NCBI GenBank assembly: GCA_014529385.2
Contig: CM043967.1
Location: 131,997,182 to 132,061,181 of the forward strand
From: Adiantum capillus-veneris
Lineage: Eukaryota > Streptophyta > Polypodiopsida > Polypodiales > Pteridaceae
DNA length: 64,000 nt
Reading direction: 5' to 3'
This document shows positions 33,605-44,439 of this stretch, piece by piece. The first letter of the stretch is position 1. Each line of letters opens with the position of its first letter. Below the pieces are notes generated by a model, which saw only the letters and a program-made list of their open reading frames with translations, had not been told where the DNA came from and searched no databases. The position numbers and the translations under genes were made by a program.

Positions 33605-33970
33605 GGTGTGTGTGTGTGCCAATAAAAAGAGAAAAATGGTATAACCTTTCTATCACCCAAGTGTGGTAGATTGGTTATGCCATTTCCCTCTTGAATAACA
33701 GGTTTTGAGTTCAACTCCTCGTCGGCTAGATCTTTAGTTCTCTTTAATTAGTTTCCTACGACGTTAAATTAAACTCTCTTCTTCTCGGGTGTGTGTGTGT
33801 GGGTGTGTGTGCACGCCAATAAAAAAAGGAGAAAAATGGTATAACTTTTCCTATCACCAAAGTGTGATAGATTGGTTATGCCATTTCCCTCATGAATAAC
33901 AGGTCTTGAGTTCAACTCCCGTCGACTAGATCTTTAAGGTCTCTTGGGATAGTTTCCTACAATGTTAAGA
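33240..33970 (+). repeat. Three tandem SINE-like units with tRNA-type A and B boxes
   Basis: The unit ATGGTATAACYTTTCTATCA..CCAAGTGTGRTAGATTGGTTATGCC..AACAGGTYTTGAGTTCAACTCC..GGTCTCTTGGGATAGTTTCCTAC occurs at about 33248-33560 (split by a TAAATAAACCTAAATC-rich insertion), 33629-33790 and 33833-33975. Each ends in a simple-repeat tail ((TG)n, then (TG)n, then (CT)n). GTGGTAGATTGGTTATG resembles an A box and GAGTTCAACTCC a B box, with about 35-40 bases between. Confidence 0.6.
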
Positions 33971-33988
33971 CTCTCTTCTTCTGCTTCT

Positions 33989-34058
<70 letters not shown>

Positions 34059-34196
34059 GTGTGTGTGCATTCTTTGTTTATGCATGTGTGTGTGCGTTTT
34101 TGGTTTATGCATGCTCTCTCTCTCTTTTTCCTCTCTCAATGTGTGTGTGCATTCTTTGTTTATGCATGTGTGTGTGCGTTTTTTGTTTATGCTTGT

Positions 34197-34237
<41 letters not shown>

Positions 34238-34243
34238 AACACA

Positions 34244-34275
<32 letters not shown>

Positions 34276-34440
34276 GAGAGAGAAAGAGGGGAAGGGAACA
34301 TGAGAGTGAGGAGAGGAAAGGAGCATACCTGGCTCTCCTTCCTCTCCTCGTGTGTGTGTGTGTGTGCGCGTGTGTGGAGAAGAAAGAGAGAGAGAGAGAG
34401 AGGGAGAGCACGCGTTACCTTGCTTGCTTGAGCGCGTGCT
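33971..34440. repeat. CT/TG/GA microsatellite cluster
   Basis: (CT)n at about 33989-34056, TGTGTGTGCATTCTTTGTTTA words repeated, (CT)n at 34199-34233, GA and TG runs to 34405. No coding content; the long frames here are Ser/Leu/Cys/Val artefacts. Confidence 0.85.
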
Positions 34441-35257
34441 GAAAACTTAGATCTGAGATCTGAGTTTTTGGACGCTCTCGGTTATTTTTTAAATCCCTGA
34501 CTGCGTCACTATAGGCGTCGCTATGAGTGTCGCTAAGTTACATGTAACTTAGTGACGCTCATAGCGACGCCGTGGTTTTTCACATTTGAGTGCCGTACTA
34601 TGAGCGTCGCTACTATTAAGTACCTCTTGTAGTGTCTTTTGATTCATAAAGTGGATCTGGAAGAAGATATGTTCTTCCCTACATGGAATCTACAATATGA
34701 TCAGGTACTAGAGGAGAGGCCAAAGAAGGATTTTCTTCCTTGTGCGGCCCAATGCAGGGCAGTTCTTATTGTGGGCAGCAACCCATTTCAATGTCTTCAT
34801 TTGGAGCTCAGCCATGGAACATAACGTTGTAAAGCGTTTCCGTGACTGCTTTCTAGGTTTACGAGGACTCGTAGCATGGTTCATTGCACAAACTTCCTGT
34901 GATGTGCTTCATAATCACAAAATCAAGGGCAAAAAACCCATTTTCTTCAAGCACCTCAATGATTTCTGAAACAGGTATAATGATCAGTTTGGTCCACACA
35001 ATACTCTACTGCTTGATGACAGTTTGTACAAGTGTATATTTAATTTTTATGGAAATTGCTGCATTGTGCCGGCGTTTGGCTCGCCTAACGATACAACTCG
35101 AAGGCCATTCCTTACACATAAGATTGCCCCATGGTTGTATAAGTACTTGAAGGCAAGGGATAGAATGCACTTTGTTACTGGAGGAGGAGATGTGTTTGGC
35201 ACCTGGGGCAGTGAAGAGGACTTGGTTGTTAAGGATCTTATAGAGTTGCATGGATAG

Positions 35258-36665
35258 AGAAGCCTAGAGTGCTGCCATCATGTTAGATGGGGTGAAATTG
35301 AAAAGAAGACCTCTGAGCAGATTCAAGGGGAGGCATCTAACAAAGTGGGGGATTGCCTAGAGCAAAAGGAGGCCTACAAGGTGGTGTGGGATACGGTTTT
35401 TCATAAACGGCATGGATAGACACGCTTGGGCATATTGGTGGATTGCCTCTGATGTTTTGATAGCCTGCTTTTTGTAACAGCTAGTGGATGTAGCTTCTGT
35501 GCATATTTAGAGAATCGCCTCTGGTCATCCTATTTGTAACACCATACTTTTTTATGGTTCTTGCTCATTGCAAAAATCTGTAATATAATTCATCGCTCAA
35601 AGCGACCATGTACTGTTTTTTTCCTGAGAAGGTTAGTAAGTTCCACTCTTATGTTGAGTACATTATACAAAATCTGGCTTTATGCGACATTGCACTGTTT
35701 CCTTTCGTGCAAAGCTTATTAAGTTCTGGTCTTAATTTTGAGTACATAAACATCAAATTGCTTGTAGATTTGGCAGCGAATGGTAAAAAATTGTACCTAT
35801 TAACCCTGCATAACTGACTAGCAACGCATGTAGACCATATGAATAGAATGCCAAGACTTGTTTGCTCATATAAAAACCAAACGACTAAAATTACATTTGC
35901 CATGGCATGCTATTGTATACAGATTCAAAGACCTCCGACGAGATCGTATACAATCCCCTAGCACCCTGGACTACTGTTAGTGGGATTTTTATACACCTGA
36001 CAAGATGGGAGTACATGAAGACTGTGTTTCTGCAAAAAAAATAATCATCGAGCTGCTTATAATAGAGGCCTTTCAAAATGTGCAACCCTGCTTCAAACAC
36101 ACTACCCCAACCATCCAAAACACATGCTCTACCTACCTATGCTTGGAAGGGTAGTGAGCAATGGACCCATCGGACAAATGCTGACAAAGAAATTGCACAA
36201 CAACAGCTGCACATTTGAGCGTAGCTCCATTGCTCTTCAGCTGCTCGTGTGTAAGTGCCCTTTTCACAACTGCTCCTACCCCATCATGTTCTCTGGAATT
36301 GGAGCTGATCTCTTGAGACAGCTAATTCCACTGTTGGAAGATTTCAGCTTCTAGTGTAGGGAGATTTCAGATAGTAGACTGGACAGGAATCAAAAACTAG
36401 ACTAGAATGTGGATACTGAAATAAGAATCAGACTTATGTACTGAAAATAAGGTTCAGATTCAAATTCAGATTCAGAAGACTGGATAAGAAGTAAGTATAA
36501 CTAAAATATGCCATGATTGGAATTATAGATCAAGTTTGCAGCGAATATGATTTACAAAGAGAAAGTACAGCCGACAATACTGCCAATGATTCTCAAGTAC
36601 AAGTACAGCCAAGGCGCTAACCCAAATGATAATAATTGCCAACCCGATCACAATGTAATGGGCCC
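35258..36665. other. 3' flank of the phosphatase pseudogene and left part of a gypsy LTR
   Basis: I see no gene. The right part (from an undefined point up to 36776) belongs to the 3' LTR of the large gypsy element, read on the minus strand. Its outer end and target duplication were not found. Confidence 0.4.
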
Positions 36666-36673
36666 TATTTATA
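36666..36673 (-). promoter_or_regulatory. TATA box of the gypsy 3' LTR
   Basis: Minus-strand TATAAATA in the context GTGTATAAATAGGGCCC, about 100 bp inside the LTR that starts TGTAGATGGC at 36776. The polypurine tract CAAGAAAGAAGGGAAGGA (36777-36794) precedes the LTR start on the minus strand. Confidence 0.6.
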
Positions 36674-37053
36674 CACTTCGGGTTTACTGTAGTAATTACC
36701 ATAGTAATTACTAAGTAATTCACTGCCCATCTCTTAAGAAGACGTTCCCACACAGTGAACTATCCAGCCATCTACATCCTTCCCTTCTTTCTTGAATTTT
36801 GGCAAGATTCCAAAATTTTTGAAAAATTCCCCTGTCTGATTCTGATGTGAGACTGAAAAATCCACCGTCTGGTTCTGATGTTGGGAATCCGGCTCGACCA
36901 CCACTGATTGACCACCACTGACAGAATGGCCATACAAAGATTGCAAGTAGGCAGCTGAAAAGGCCAAGGTGGAGCTCTCATCAGTCCAAGGTAGAGCTCT
37001 CATCTCCACATGCCTGCTGAGGAGAAAAGTCACCACTGAATTCTGAGATGGAA

Positions 37054-39486
37054 CTACCCAGTATCCTTCCATTGGACCGTCTTTTGTTTGCCCTTTGACC
37101 TGGAGGGTGCGTGAGAAGTCCTAGTACCAGCATTCTCCTTGTGAATCAATCGGTAAATGGCCTCCTGCACAAGTTGATCCCGCTGGTCGGTGGTCATCTC
37201 TACTTCATAAGGCGTGAGGAAATGATAGGTTTCGGTGTCAGGATCATACAGTGTATGCCTGCCCTTGCTAAGTCTGGTTCTGGCCAGCTTATGACAATGC
37301 GAAGCAGTATGGATCCATCCTTCTGGAAGAGGCTGATTAGTTTTGACTCGAGCTTCGAAAAGAATCTCAGCCATCTCCCTGTACTGTGGTGCCAGACCTG
37401 GCTTTGCTGCAATGTCTTTTTCAGGCAATTTAGAAGATTCGACCGTAAGTTGTAGTAACTGATTAGTAATCCTGGTTAGTCCTCTGACTTGAATCTTCCA
37501 CTGGCCCATACACAGCTGGATCCTATGCATCTCCTCTTTCAGTGCCTGAATGTCATTGATTTGGAGAGCATCATTGAACAGTGTCTGCCAAGTCTTTCAT
37601 TCCACAGTCGATCGCTCATACCAATCCTGAAGCTCATCAGTGATTTTGAAGTATGTAAGACGATCAACTGGTTCTGGATGTTGAGGATACAGTGCTCAAA
37701 AGAATCTTGGCAGCTCTGTTTCATTTGCTGGAACAGCATACAAGAGAACTGGAGAATCAGGCACAAATTCTAAGAAATTGAGAACAGCCTCGTTCTCTTG
37801 CTGCATCATCTTTCTGGTGATTCTCACTAGCTGGAACAATGTTTGGAGAGCAGTTGCCTGTGCTCCGACTGACATTCTAGTCTGAGGTCCTTTGCTAGTG
37901 GCTGTCTGGTCCTCAAGAATGGCTTTGACTCTTTGATCCAAAACACCTCTGGCAGTTTGCATTTGCACCAAAACTTCCTTGAGTTGTACCCTAACATCCT
38001 TCATACATCGGTAAGTTGGTTTGTTACCCAGCAGAAGTTCTAGTTCCAGGGCAAGGGAGTGACAATCTGCAGTAGACTGCCTTTGCAAGTGCGGGTTTTC
38101 CACTCTGTCATCAGCATTGAGGAGCCATTCAGGAACTCGTTCCAATAGATGGACTGTACTGGGATGCGCAGGTAAACGGAAAGCTTCTTTATCATGGAAA
38201 GCTGCTGATTTCCAATGTTTCACCATTTCCCTGGCTCCAACATATAGCCTTTGAAATCTTTCCAAGTCAAACAAAAGATCCTCATCCTCCAGATACTGTC
38301 TGGTTATGGAGGCCTGTTGATGTCTCAATTGCCTATTCAGGGTGATGAACTACAGTGAATGTTGATGATCAACAACCGGTCCCTCATCCTGCACTTTCAT
38401 TTTCCCTTTAGCATCTCTGCTCAGTTGGGACTGATCAGTTTGATGATTCCCAGTATGACTGGGCTGCTGCTCTTCAGTCTGCTGGTTACCCGATTGATGT
38501 TCTTCATTCTGTCCTTCCTGATGGCCCTCATTCTGGCTTGGCTGGTCTGGTTGTGACTGGCCTTCTTCAATTGGCCCTGTACCACTAGTATCAAGTCTTG
38601 GAGGTGGAGATGGTGGTGGGGCATCATCATCATCATTTGTATGCCCTTCTTCTTGATCATCCTCCTCCTGATCAGCTTCATCTTCGTGGTCATCTTCTTC
38701 CTCATCCGGAGAAGTCTGCTGCTCAATATAATCTAATATAGCTTGATTCATCAGAGCAGTGTTATATACAGTTACCTTGTCTTGCAAATCACTCTGCATA
38801 CTTTCCATCAAGGACTTCAAATTCTCTAAATTAAAAACAGCATTGCCTAATGGATTTAGAATTTCAGCCAAGCTGCTGTAGATGTATCTTTCAGTCAGAG
38901 AGACCTTCAGAGTTGTATGGCGCATTATCAGTTTTTTTAATTCCATCCGCTTCATCCTGAGCATTGTTTTAGCCCGCTCTGCAGCTCTCAGTGCTTCATT
39001 TCGTTGATTCTTGATGATCATTATTTCAGATTCAGCCTTAACTAACTTTTTGTTTAACAACTCATTAGTCCTTTCTAAATGAGCTTCCAGTACCCTGTGT
39101 TGTATATTCTGCTCTTCCCGGGCTTTTTGGAGCTTTTCAATCTGATTTTGTGCCTCCATCAAGTCAGCTTTAAGCTTTTTGACTTCATCTTCTGATCCAG
39201 CAGCCTCCATCAGTTGTCCCATACAACTGACAATGGTATTCCAAGAAGACTGTATGAGGATTGAACATATGTCTTTGACTGTGGTTGGATCAGAATCAGT
39301 AGGCTCATATATTGTCACTAGAGCCGTGTAGGGTAAAGTTGCATAATCAGCTTTGCGTAGCAGAAGATGCCCTTTCAATTGTTTAGTCTGCATTTGCTGC
39401 AACTTGTCCTGTTTTACCAGTTGCAGAATGTTTCCAGTAGTTGGAGTAGGAACTCCACCTGGCAGAGCCGAGGAAGCTGGACCTTT
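37054..39486 (-). pseudogene. Gypsy extra ORF, part 2 (after the DNA transposon)
   Basis: One frame from 39486 to 37054, broken by TAG at 38350 and TGA near 37696 and 37604. The first 160 aa form a long coiled coil (QIEKLQKAREEQNIQHRVLE, HLERTNELLNKKLVKAESEI), then an acidic stretch (EEEDDHEDEADQEEDDQEEG), a Gln/Pro-rich linker, and helical regions (DLERFQRLYVGAREMVKHW, LVRITRKMMQQENEAV). It ends in a basic tail. No signal peptide and no clear membrane segment, so an envelope role has no support. The function is unknown. It joins part 1 in phase once the insert is ignored. Confidence 0.7.
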
Positions 39487-39541
39487 CCATTAGGAAAAAT
39501 ATGAACCCTCTAGGGGCCCTTTGGGATTAAGGTTAATTAGA
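39487..39541 (+). repeat. Left terminal inverted repeat
   Basis: Begins CCATTAGGAAAAATATGAAC. It pairs with 48760-48828, with the first ~20 bases matching at all but two positions, followed by a gapped block ending GGGATTAAGGTTAAT. Confidence 0.85.
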
Positions 39542-40280
39542 GGCCAGCCAATGAGAAGAGGGTGGTGGACACACTCTATGCCCTCAAAAATGTAGGGGGA
39601 CAAAGTAGTCTTACACTTTTTAAATGGGCTCTTACCTAGTGAGAAGGTCGGGTGGGGGGGGGTGGGCCATATGGAACCTCCAACTTCCCTCCTTTTTGAT
39701 CCGGTTTTGAAAAAATCCCAAAAATTTGAAATTTTTCAAAATTTTCAAAACTCAAATTTCATCTTCTGAAAACCCCCCTAAAACTATTTTATGGTCAAAA
39801 AAGCATTTTTTGATCTCAAAAGGTCAAAACGTGCATCCAAAAACCCTAAAATTCAAAATTTTTAAAAAATCTTTTTTTGCTATCCAGAGCTCCCCCAAAA
39901 TTAGTTATTAGGCAAAAAGGGATTTTCTCTCTCTAGAACCCCTTTTCCAACCCCTCCTTGGTTGCAACCATCACACTCATCCTCTACTCCAACACTCTCT
40001 CTCTTTACACCATCTCCATTGTTGCAGCAAGGAAGCTCCTCTCTCCTCCCCTACCACCTTCCATTGCCACACCAAGCAAGGCTTATCCACCTTCTCCTCC
40101 CAATGCCACACCAAGCAAGGCTTATCCACCTTCTCCTCCCAGTGTCACACCAAGCAAGGGTTGTCCACCTTCTCCTCCCATTGCCACAAGGGTTGACCAT
40201 TTTCTCATATCACTTTATCACACCTACATTGTAGCAACAAGCAAGGTTCTTCTCCTCCTCCTAGTTTGCTTTGCTCAACC
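39542..40280 (+). other. Promoter/leader region of gene A with a 36-bp tandem repeat
   Basis: AT- and A/T-run-rich to about 39960. At about 40067-40192 a 36-bp unit (CCACACCAAGCAAGGCTTAT with 16 more bases) occurs about three and a half times. It reads as Pro/Ser-rich peptide in one frame but precedes the best ATG (40281). It is probably untranslated. Confidence 0.5.
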
Positions 40281-41621
40281 ATGGCCAACTCTACTTCGCA
40301 AAGGCGACCAAAGGATGAGGTCACAGCACTTGCATGCCACAACACTAGAGGTGTAGATGATGAGTGGGTGCCACAAGAGTTCACCAAAGGTGCTTGGGTA
40401 TACATGCAACCATCTGCTGTTGGCCCTCATCGTGTGCGGAATCGTGCAAACTTGGATCTTCATTGGAAAGGAAAGCTCCTTGGCTTCAAGAACCGCAAAG
40501 ACAAGGGGACCATAGCCATTGTGCAACATGTTTTCTCAATGTCAACCATGCACTTGCAACAACCACCTCGATTTCCAACACATTGTAAGTACATGTTTTG
40601 AGAATACAAAGCTAGGTGTGAAATCACAGTGTAATGTTATTATGGATTCATACTTAACATTTGTCATGCATTTATAGTCATATTTTCATCCACATTGGTG
40701 GAGGAGCAGCCACTACATAGTCTCTCTGACACATTCAATGCTATACATGCGGATATTGGAGCAATAATGTTCCCGCATCTTTGCCCAACCAAACTGGTTC
40801 AAAGAAGGATTTTCTTCTATTCTCACTCCTATATTGTCCCTACTTCTACACAAGCATTTGGAACGCTTGAACCCATCAAAGTAACTTCCTTATTAAGTAT
40901 GGAGTGGCCGGTCCCAGATTTGTGGTCGGTAGCATCTTTCAAGCAAAAGATGATAATGGATGTCCAAAACTCTTTGAAATACTCTAAAGCTTCTAGGTTT
41001 GTGGGCTTGAGCTGGTGTTTGCCTATTCATTGTTTTGTGCACATTTTTAAAGAGTTTGGATTTGTGGAGACTACCACAATGCTTGTATGTAAAGATACGC
41101 ATTACGAGGAATTAGGAAGGCTTTTAGAAGAGGACTGGGGTTTTGTGGAGGGCATGCACAACGGGGACCGGTACCGTTGTAAGGTTGGAGCTTCAGGTAT
41201 TGGAATGCGCTATTTGAAATCCCGCACCTCCTTGTACATACGATTTCACTATGATCGTTGGATGTGCAAGCTTGGAGTGTGGACTCCCTTACAGAGTGTA
41301 GACGGCGCTATTGCAAGCTTTGACATTGCAGTGAAGATGCCCAACGATGCTTTGGAGGCATTCCAAGTGAACAAGCATTGGACTCTCAGTAATGTTCGAG
41401 AACATTTGGTTATTATGGGTTTTGAGGCCCTTCAACAAGCACAATTTCGTTTACAAAGTCACAAGATGAGAATCCTTCCACCACATTTTCAATACATCAT
41501 GGTTTGTCGATCATTAGATGCTTATTGTTATGAATGTCTGCAGATTGGGAAGAGAATGGAAGACAAATTGAAGGTCGAGGAGGACTGGGGGATATATGGA
41601 ACTATGCTATCGATCTTATAA
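40281..41621 (+). CDS. Transposon gene A, unknown protein of 415 aa, two exons
   Basis: ATG at 40281. Exon 1 ends at 40584 before a strong donor (CATT|GTAAGT); exon 2 starts at 40678 after TTTATAG. The 93-bp intron joins FPTH to FIFSSTLVEEQ in phase, and the frame runs to TAA at 41619. The protein starts MANSTSQRRPKDEVTALA. It has no signal peptide, no membrane segment and no Cys/His cluster that I can recognise. Blocks such as LHWKGKLLGFKNRKDKG, WPVPDLWSVASFKQKMI, HIFKEFGFVETTTMLVCKD and RTSLYIRFHYDRWMCKLG look like a globular alpha/beta protein. I do not recognise the family. Position next to the left TIR and tandem with gene B suggest a role in the element's own life cycle. No breaks seen. 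Confidence 0.6.
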
Positions 41622-41777
41622 ATTTGTAACTCTTGCAATTTTCATATTGATCCCCGCTGTAATCAACATGATTTGCTTCGGCAAATCATGCCTTTGAATA
41701 TAATTTTTTGCATTGGGATGACAAATCATTTTTTGGTGAAAGTGCCTTTTTTTTAATGTCTTAAAAAAAGGGTACAT

Positions 41778-41785
41778 TATAAAAG
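41778..41785 (+). promoter_or_regulatory. TATA box of gene B
   Basis: TATAAAAG, followed by GGCGGCC. It lies between the stop of gene A and the gene B frame. The histone-like gene has an equivalent TATA with adjacent GGGCCC on the other strand. Confidence 0.55.
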
Positions 41786-41818
41786 GGCGGCCACCTAACT
41801 CATTCACTATTTTCACTT

Positions 41819-43443
41819 TTGCAACTCCTGAGCTCCTCCACTCTCTATCCACACCCCAGGCTAAACATAGATGCTGCCACAGCCTCTGCATCTGTACCCA
41901 CATCCACCCCTTTGTCACGCTTCATCCTCTTCCTCGAGGACACCAAATACAAAGGGAAGTTGGACCTCCACACCTTTTTTACTCGTCTCCCTGACCTTGA
42001 CGCCACAATTGCCCTTCACATGGATGCATTTGAGGAGATTTTTGCGTTCATGGAGGAGCACATCATAAAATATTCTGTATCTATCCCCCCACATGCAGGG
42101 ATCTGGGTGCCTTGCGATCTTTTGCGCTATGTACACAAAGGTGATCGTCCATTCGCCAAGCGGTTGCAACGATTCCAAGAAATTGCAACCAATGCAGGCC
42201 ATTACTTGGACGAGCAAGCCCCTAAGGTGTCAGCACTCAAGAAGCGCAAGTTGGGGGTGGAGTACCTTTCTCGGCTCGCAACATTTATCTTCTTGGTGAG
42301 CGAGGAACCTGATTTGGAGGAGCTCCGCTTACCACACCTTCAAGTTGGGTCCTTTATCAAGGACACCAAGGAGCAGCAGGTTATCCCCATGAACCCTGCA
42401 GCGGAAGTAAAAGCACACCAGCTGGAGTACCCTAGGGGTCTTGAGGAAGTGGTTGAGAAATCCATAGTTGCGGCTAGCCCTAGTGACACTCCAGTGCCAC
42501 TACCACTGACGGATGTGGCTATCCCAGAGGTAGAAATTAGCCGCTTCTCCTCAGTGTTAGTGGATAGGGAGGAGTTTGTGTTCCTGCATGATTTGGAAAA
42601 AGCATTTGGCCTGCGCATGGATGAATGCTTGAGCGTGCTATGCAACAGCATCAAATGTCCCTTAGACAATACGCCAGATGCCCTAGAAAGCAAGCTCTTG
42701 CCAGATGGGGACTCTGTTGCTGACACTATTGTAGTTGTATGTGCGGAGGTCCTGGCAGCAGAGCAGTTGCACGTGGCTGATGAAGATTTCCAAGCCACGC
42801 AAGCCAAGGTTGAGGCTACTAGGATGCCTATGCCATTATGCAACCTCCCATCTGATGATCCAAAGCTTGTATCTGTGGTGCATGGGACCATTGACTTGGA
42901 TGCAAAGGGCAACAGGGAGGAGGATGACAAGGAGCAGGAGGTAAACTGTACCTAATTTTCATGTTACTATTTTATCCTTCGTTGTCTTTTTTCTCAACCT
43001 TCATCGGTTTATGACAGGATGTTGTGGAGGTTGATGATTTTGCTGCAAGGACGGGTGGCAAGCGGACGGGCTTTGGACCTCAAGCTTCCCTTGCGCATTA
43101 CCTCGGACAACTCCCCCCTGGCGATGTGGCCATTATCCATAATGAATTTACTCCCCAAGCCCATTTTATGACTTGGTCGTTAAAAGCTTTGAGCAAGTTT
43201 TTGTGTTTGAGTACCATTGCTCAAACTGCGCATCAAGTGTTCCTAGTGCGTAGATCCCTTGTTTGCACAGAGTTTGGCACTGGCTTTCATGGTAAAGTGC
43301 TTGCCCAGATAGGGATACATGCTTCCATTGGCTCAACTGACCCAAATGCCATAGCGCAGTCCCTCTTGACTGGGGAGTTGCCTTACGCGCAAAATAGGCG
43401 CCAGGAAATGGTCAAAAAAATTCTGAACTCCTCAGATACATGA
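41819..43443 (+). CDS. Transposon gene B, unknown protein (448-515 aa), two exons
   Basis: The frame is open from 41819. The first in-frame ATG is at 42020; an upstream exon or a non-ATG start is possible because the frame upstream of that ATG looks coding (FILFLEDTKYKGKLDLHTFF). Exon 1 ends at 42940 (CAGGAG|GTAAAC), and exon 2 starts at 43018 (TGACAG|GATGTT). The 77-bp intron is phase 0. The stop lies at 43441-43443. The protein has a helical N-terminal half (RFQEIATNAGHYLDEQAPKV), an acidic end to exon 1 (NREEDDKEQE), and a C-terminal block (YLGQLPPGDVAIIHNEF, FGTGFHGKVLAQIGIHASIG, NRRQEMVKKIL). I do not recognise the family. Ends 1 kb before the convergent histone-like gene. Confidence 0.6.
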
Positions 43444-43620
43444 TGTAAAATCACCGTGCTAGAAGGAATAAAAAATATTTGAAATTGTCTCTCTATATTG
43501 CAAATTCTTTTCAATCTGATTTGTCAATCTTGAAAATTGTTTCAATCGGTGATATGAATTGTTTTTTGACTCTGTTATTTCAAGGTATGTAATTGCAGTC
43601 AAATTGAGTATAATTGTGAT

Positions 43621-43788
43621 TTTTAAGTACCCTAGGGGGTTAGATTAGCCTATAAGCTGCAAAAAATGCCTGGCCACAAGGGCGCTCAAATGGCCCATCC
43701 ATCAGTTTTGGATGGGCCATTTGCGCGCCCTTGTGGCCAGGCATTTTTTTGCCCCTTATAGGCCAATCTACCCCCTAGGGTACTTAAA
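43621..43788. repeat. Hairpin 1, about 75-bp arms
   Basis: TTTTAAGTACCCTAGGGGGT ... ATGCCTGGCCACAAGGGCGC..CAAATGGCCCATCC, loop ATCAGTTTT, GGATGGGCCATTTGCGCGCC..TGTGGCCAGGCAT ... ACCCCCTAGGGTACTTAAAA. A few mismatches only. Confidence 0.92.
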
Positions 43789-44116
43789 AAGCACAAATTT
43801 ATTGCAATGGATTGGTTTTGCAGCATTCATTTAAATGCAACCTTTTTATGGCAATTCCACTATATGTTCACACTCAAGGACACTAGAAAAGCTCAAATCA
43901 ATTATGAAATGAAGTTTCCAGCAAACTATCACTTGCTCTACCTACTACACCCTTGCACCAAAAAGTCAAATTACATTGGACACTTGGTTTCACAATATGT
44001 TATTAGTTTTGATATCCTATAAGGAATTCAAAGCTTGAAATGACCAAAAAAAGGTGTCCATAAGGATCCATATAAAATATTGATGCAAAACCAATAGGTT
44101 TTAGTAAATTTGGTTA

Positions 44117-44283
44117 TTTTAAGTACCCTTGGGGGTAGAAGGCTACAAGGGGCAAAAAAAGGCCTGGCCACAAGGGCGCGCAAATGGCCCATCCATCAGT
44201 TTTGGATGGGCCATTTGCGCGCCCTTGTGGCCAGGCCTTTTTCTGCCCCTTGTAGGCTTATCTACCCCTAAGGTTACTTAAAA
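44117..44283. repeat. Hairpin 2, about 75-bp arms
   Basis: Same stem core as hairpin 1 (GGCCTGGCCACAAGGGCGCG, loop ATCAGTTTT), with the outer stem TTTTAAGTACCCTTGGGGGT / CTACCCCTAAGGTTACTTAA. Confidence 0.92.
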
Positions 44284-44439
44284 TGCACAAATTTACTGAA
44301 ATTGACTACAATTACATACATAACTTGAAATTACAAAGATAATAGACAGAGTAGACACAGCTGTTGATCAAATTGTCATTGGAAAGTCAAATCATTACAA
44401 AGATAAGGGTGTGCAATACAAAAAGAGGGGTAACTTAGG

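Larger units (their letters stand above)
29699..34634 (-). mobile_element. CACTA (En/Spm) element, non-autonomous, duplication TCT
   Basis: Termini are CACTACAAGAAG (29699) and its inverse CTCTTGTAGTG (ending 34634), with TCT at 29696-29698 and 34635-34637. Subterminal repeats of TAGCGACG/CGTCGCTA fill 29733-29960 and 34497-34620, the usual binding array for CACTA transposase. Inside lies an En/Spm-type protein on the minus strand but no TNP2-type transposase. The rest is microsatellites and SINE-like units. Confidence 0.92.
28470..35257 (+). pseudogene. FCP1/NIF-like HAD phosphatase pseudogene, split by a CACTA element
   Basis: The upstream part (28470-29285) is a low-complexity N-terminal region with stops. 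It includes a repeated unit (ADASLNNEVPVHHVSIDGTVPAP, about 25 aa, twice). A later exon (from about 29630, after CAG) reads EDYHVVPESVQNDPRPLILDMNGL; the last residues are the FCP1-type motif (D-x-N form). The CACTA element sits exactly there. Right of it, the same frame goes on LIHKVDLEED, then after a one-base shift near 34735 VRPNAGQFLLWAATHFNVFIWSSAMEHNV. A TGA near 34967 is followed by NTLLLDDSLYK, NCCIVPAF and DLIELHG (end 35257). Known role of the family: phospho-Ser/Thr phosphatase of the HAD fold. The gene is dead through one insertion, one frameshift and several stops. Confidence 0.7.
43550..44350. repeat. Nested palindrome between convergent genes B and H3-like
   Basis: Two hairpins (43621-43788 and 44117-44283) sit in mirror image, and the flanks are also inverted: ACTCTGTTATTTCAAGGTAT on the left against the complement of ATACATAACTTGAAATTACA on the right; GCACAAATTTATTGCAATGG on the inner left against a matching inner right. 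The centre lies near 43945. Genes converge on it from both sides, so it may act in 3' end formation or as a source of double-stranded RNA. No coding frame is convincing. Confidence 0.85.

Noticed and set aside
33629-33975. Functional tRNA genes
   Set aside because: A and B box-like words are present but the sequence cannot form acceptor and anticodon stems; three near-identical copies fit a SINE-like repeat better.
37054-39486. Envelope gene of an endogenous retrovirus-like element
   Set aside because: No signal peptide, membrane span or glycoprotein-like Cys pattern; coiled coil and acidic low complexity instead.
41871-42068. Alternative ATG-started frame of gene B
   Set aside because: It is a short shadow in another phase; the long frame continues across the intron and has protein-like composition.
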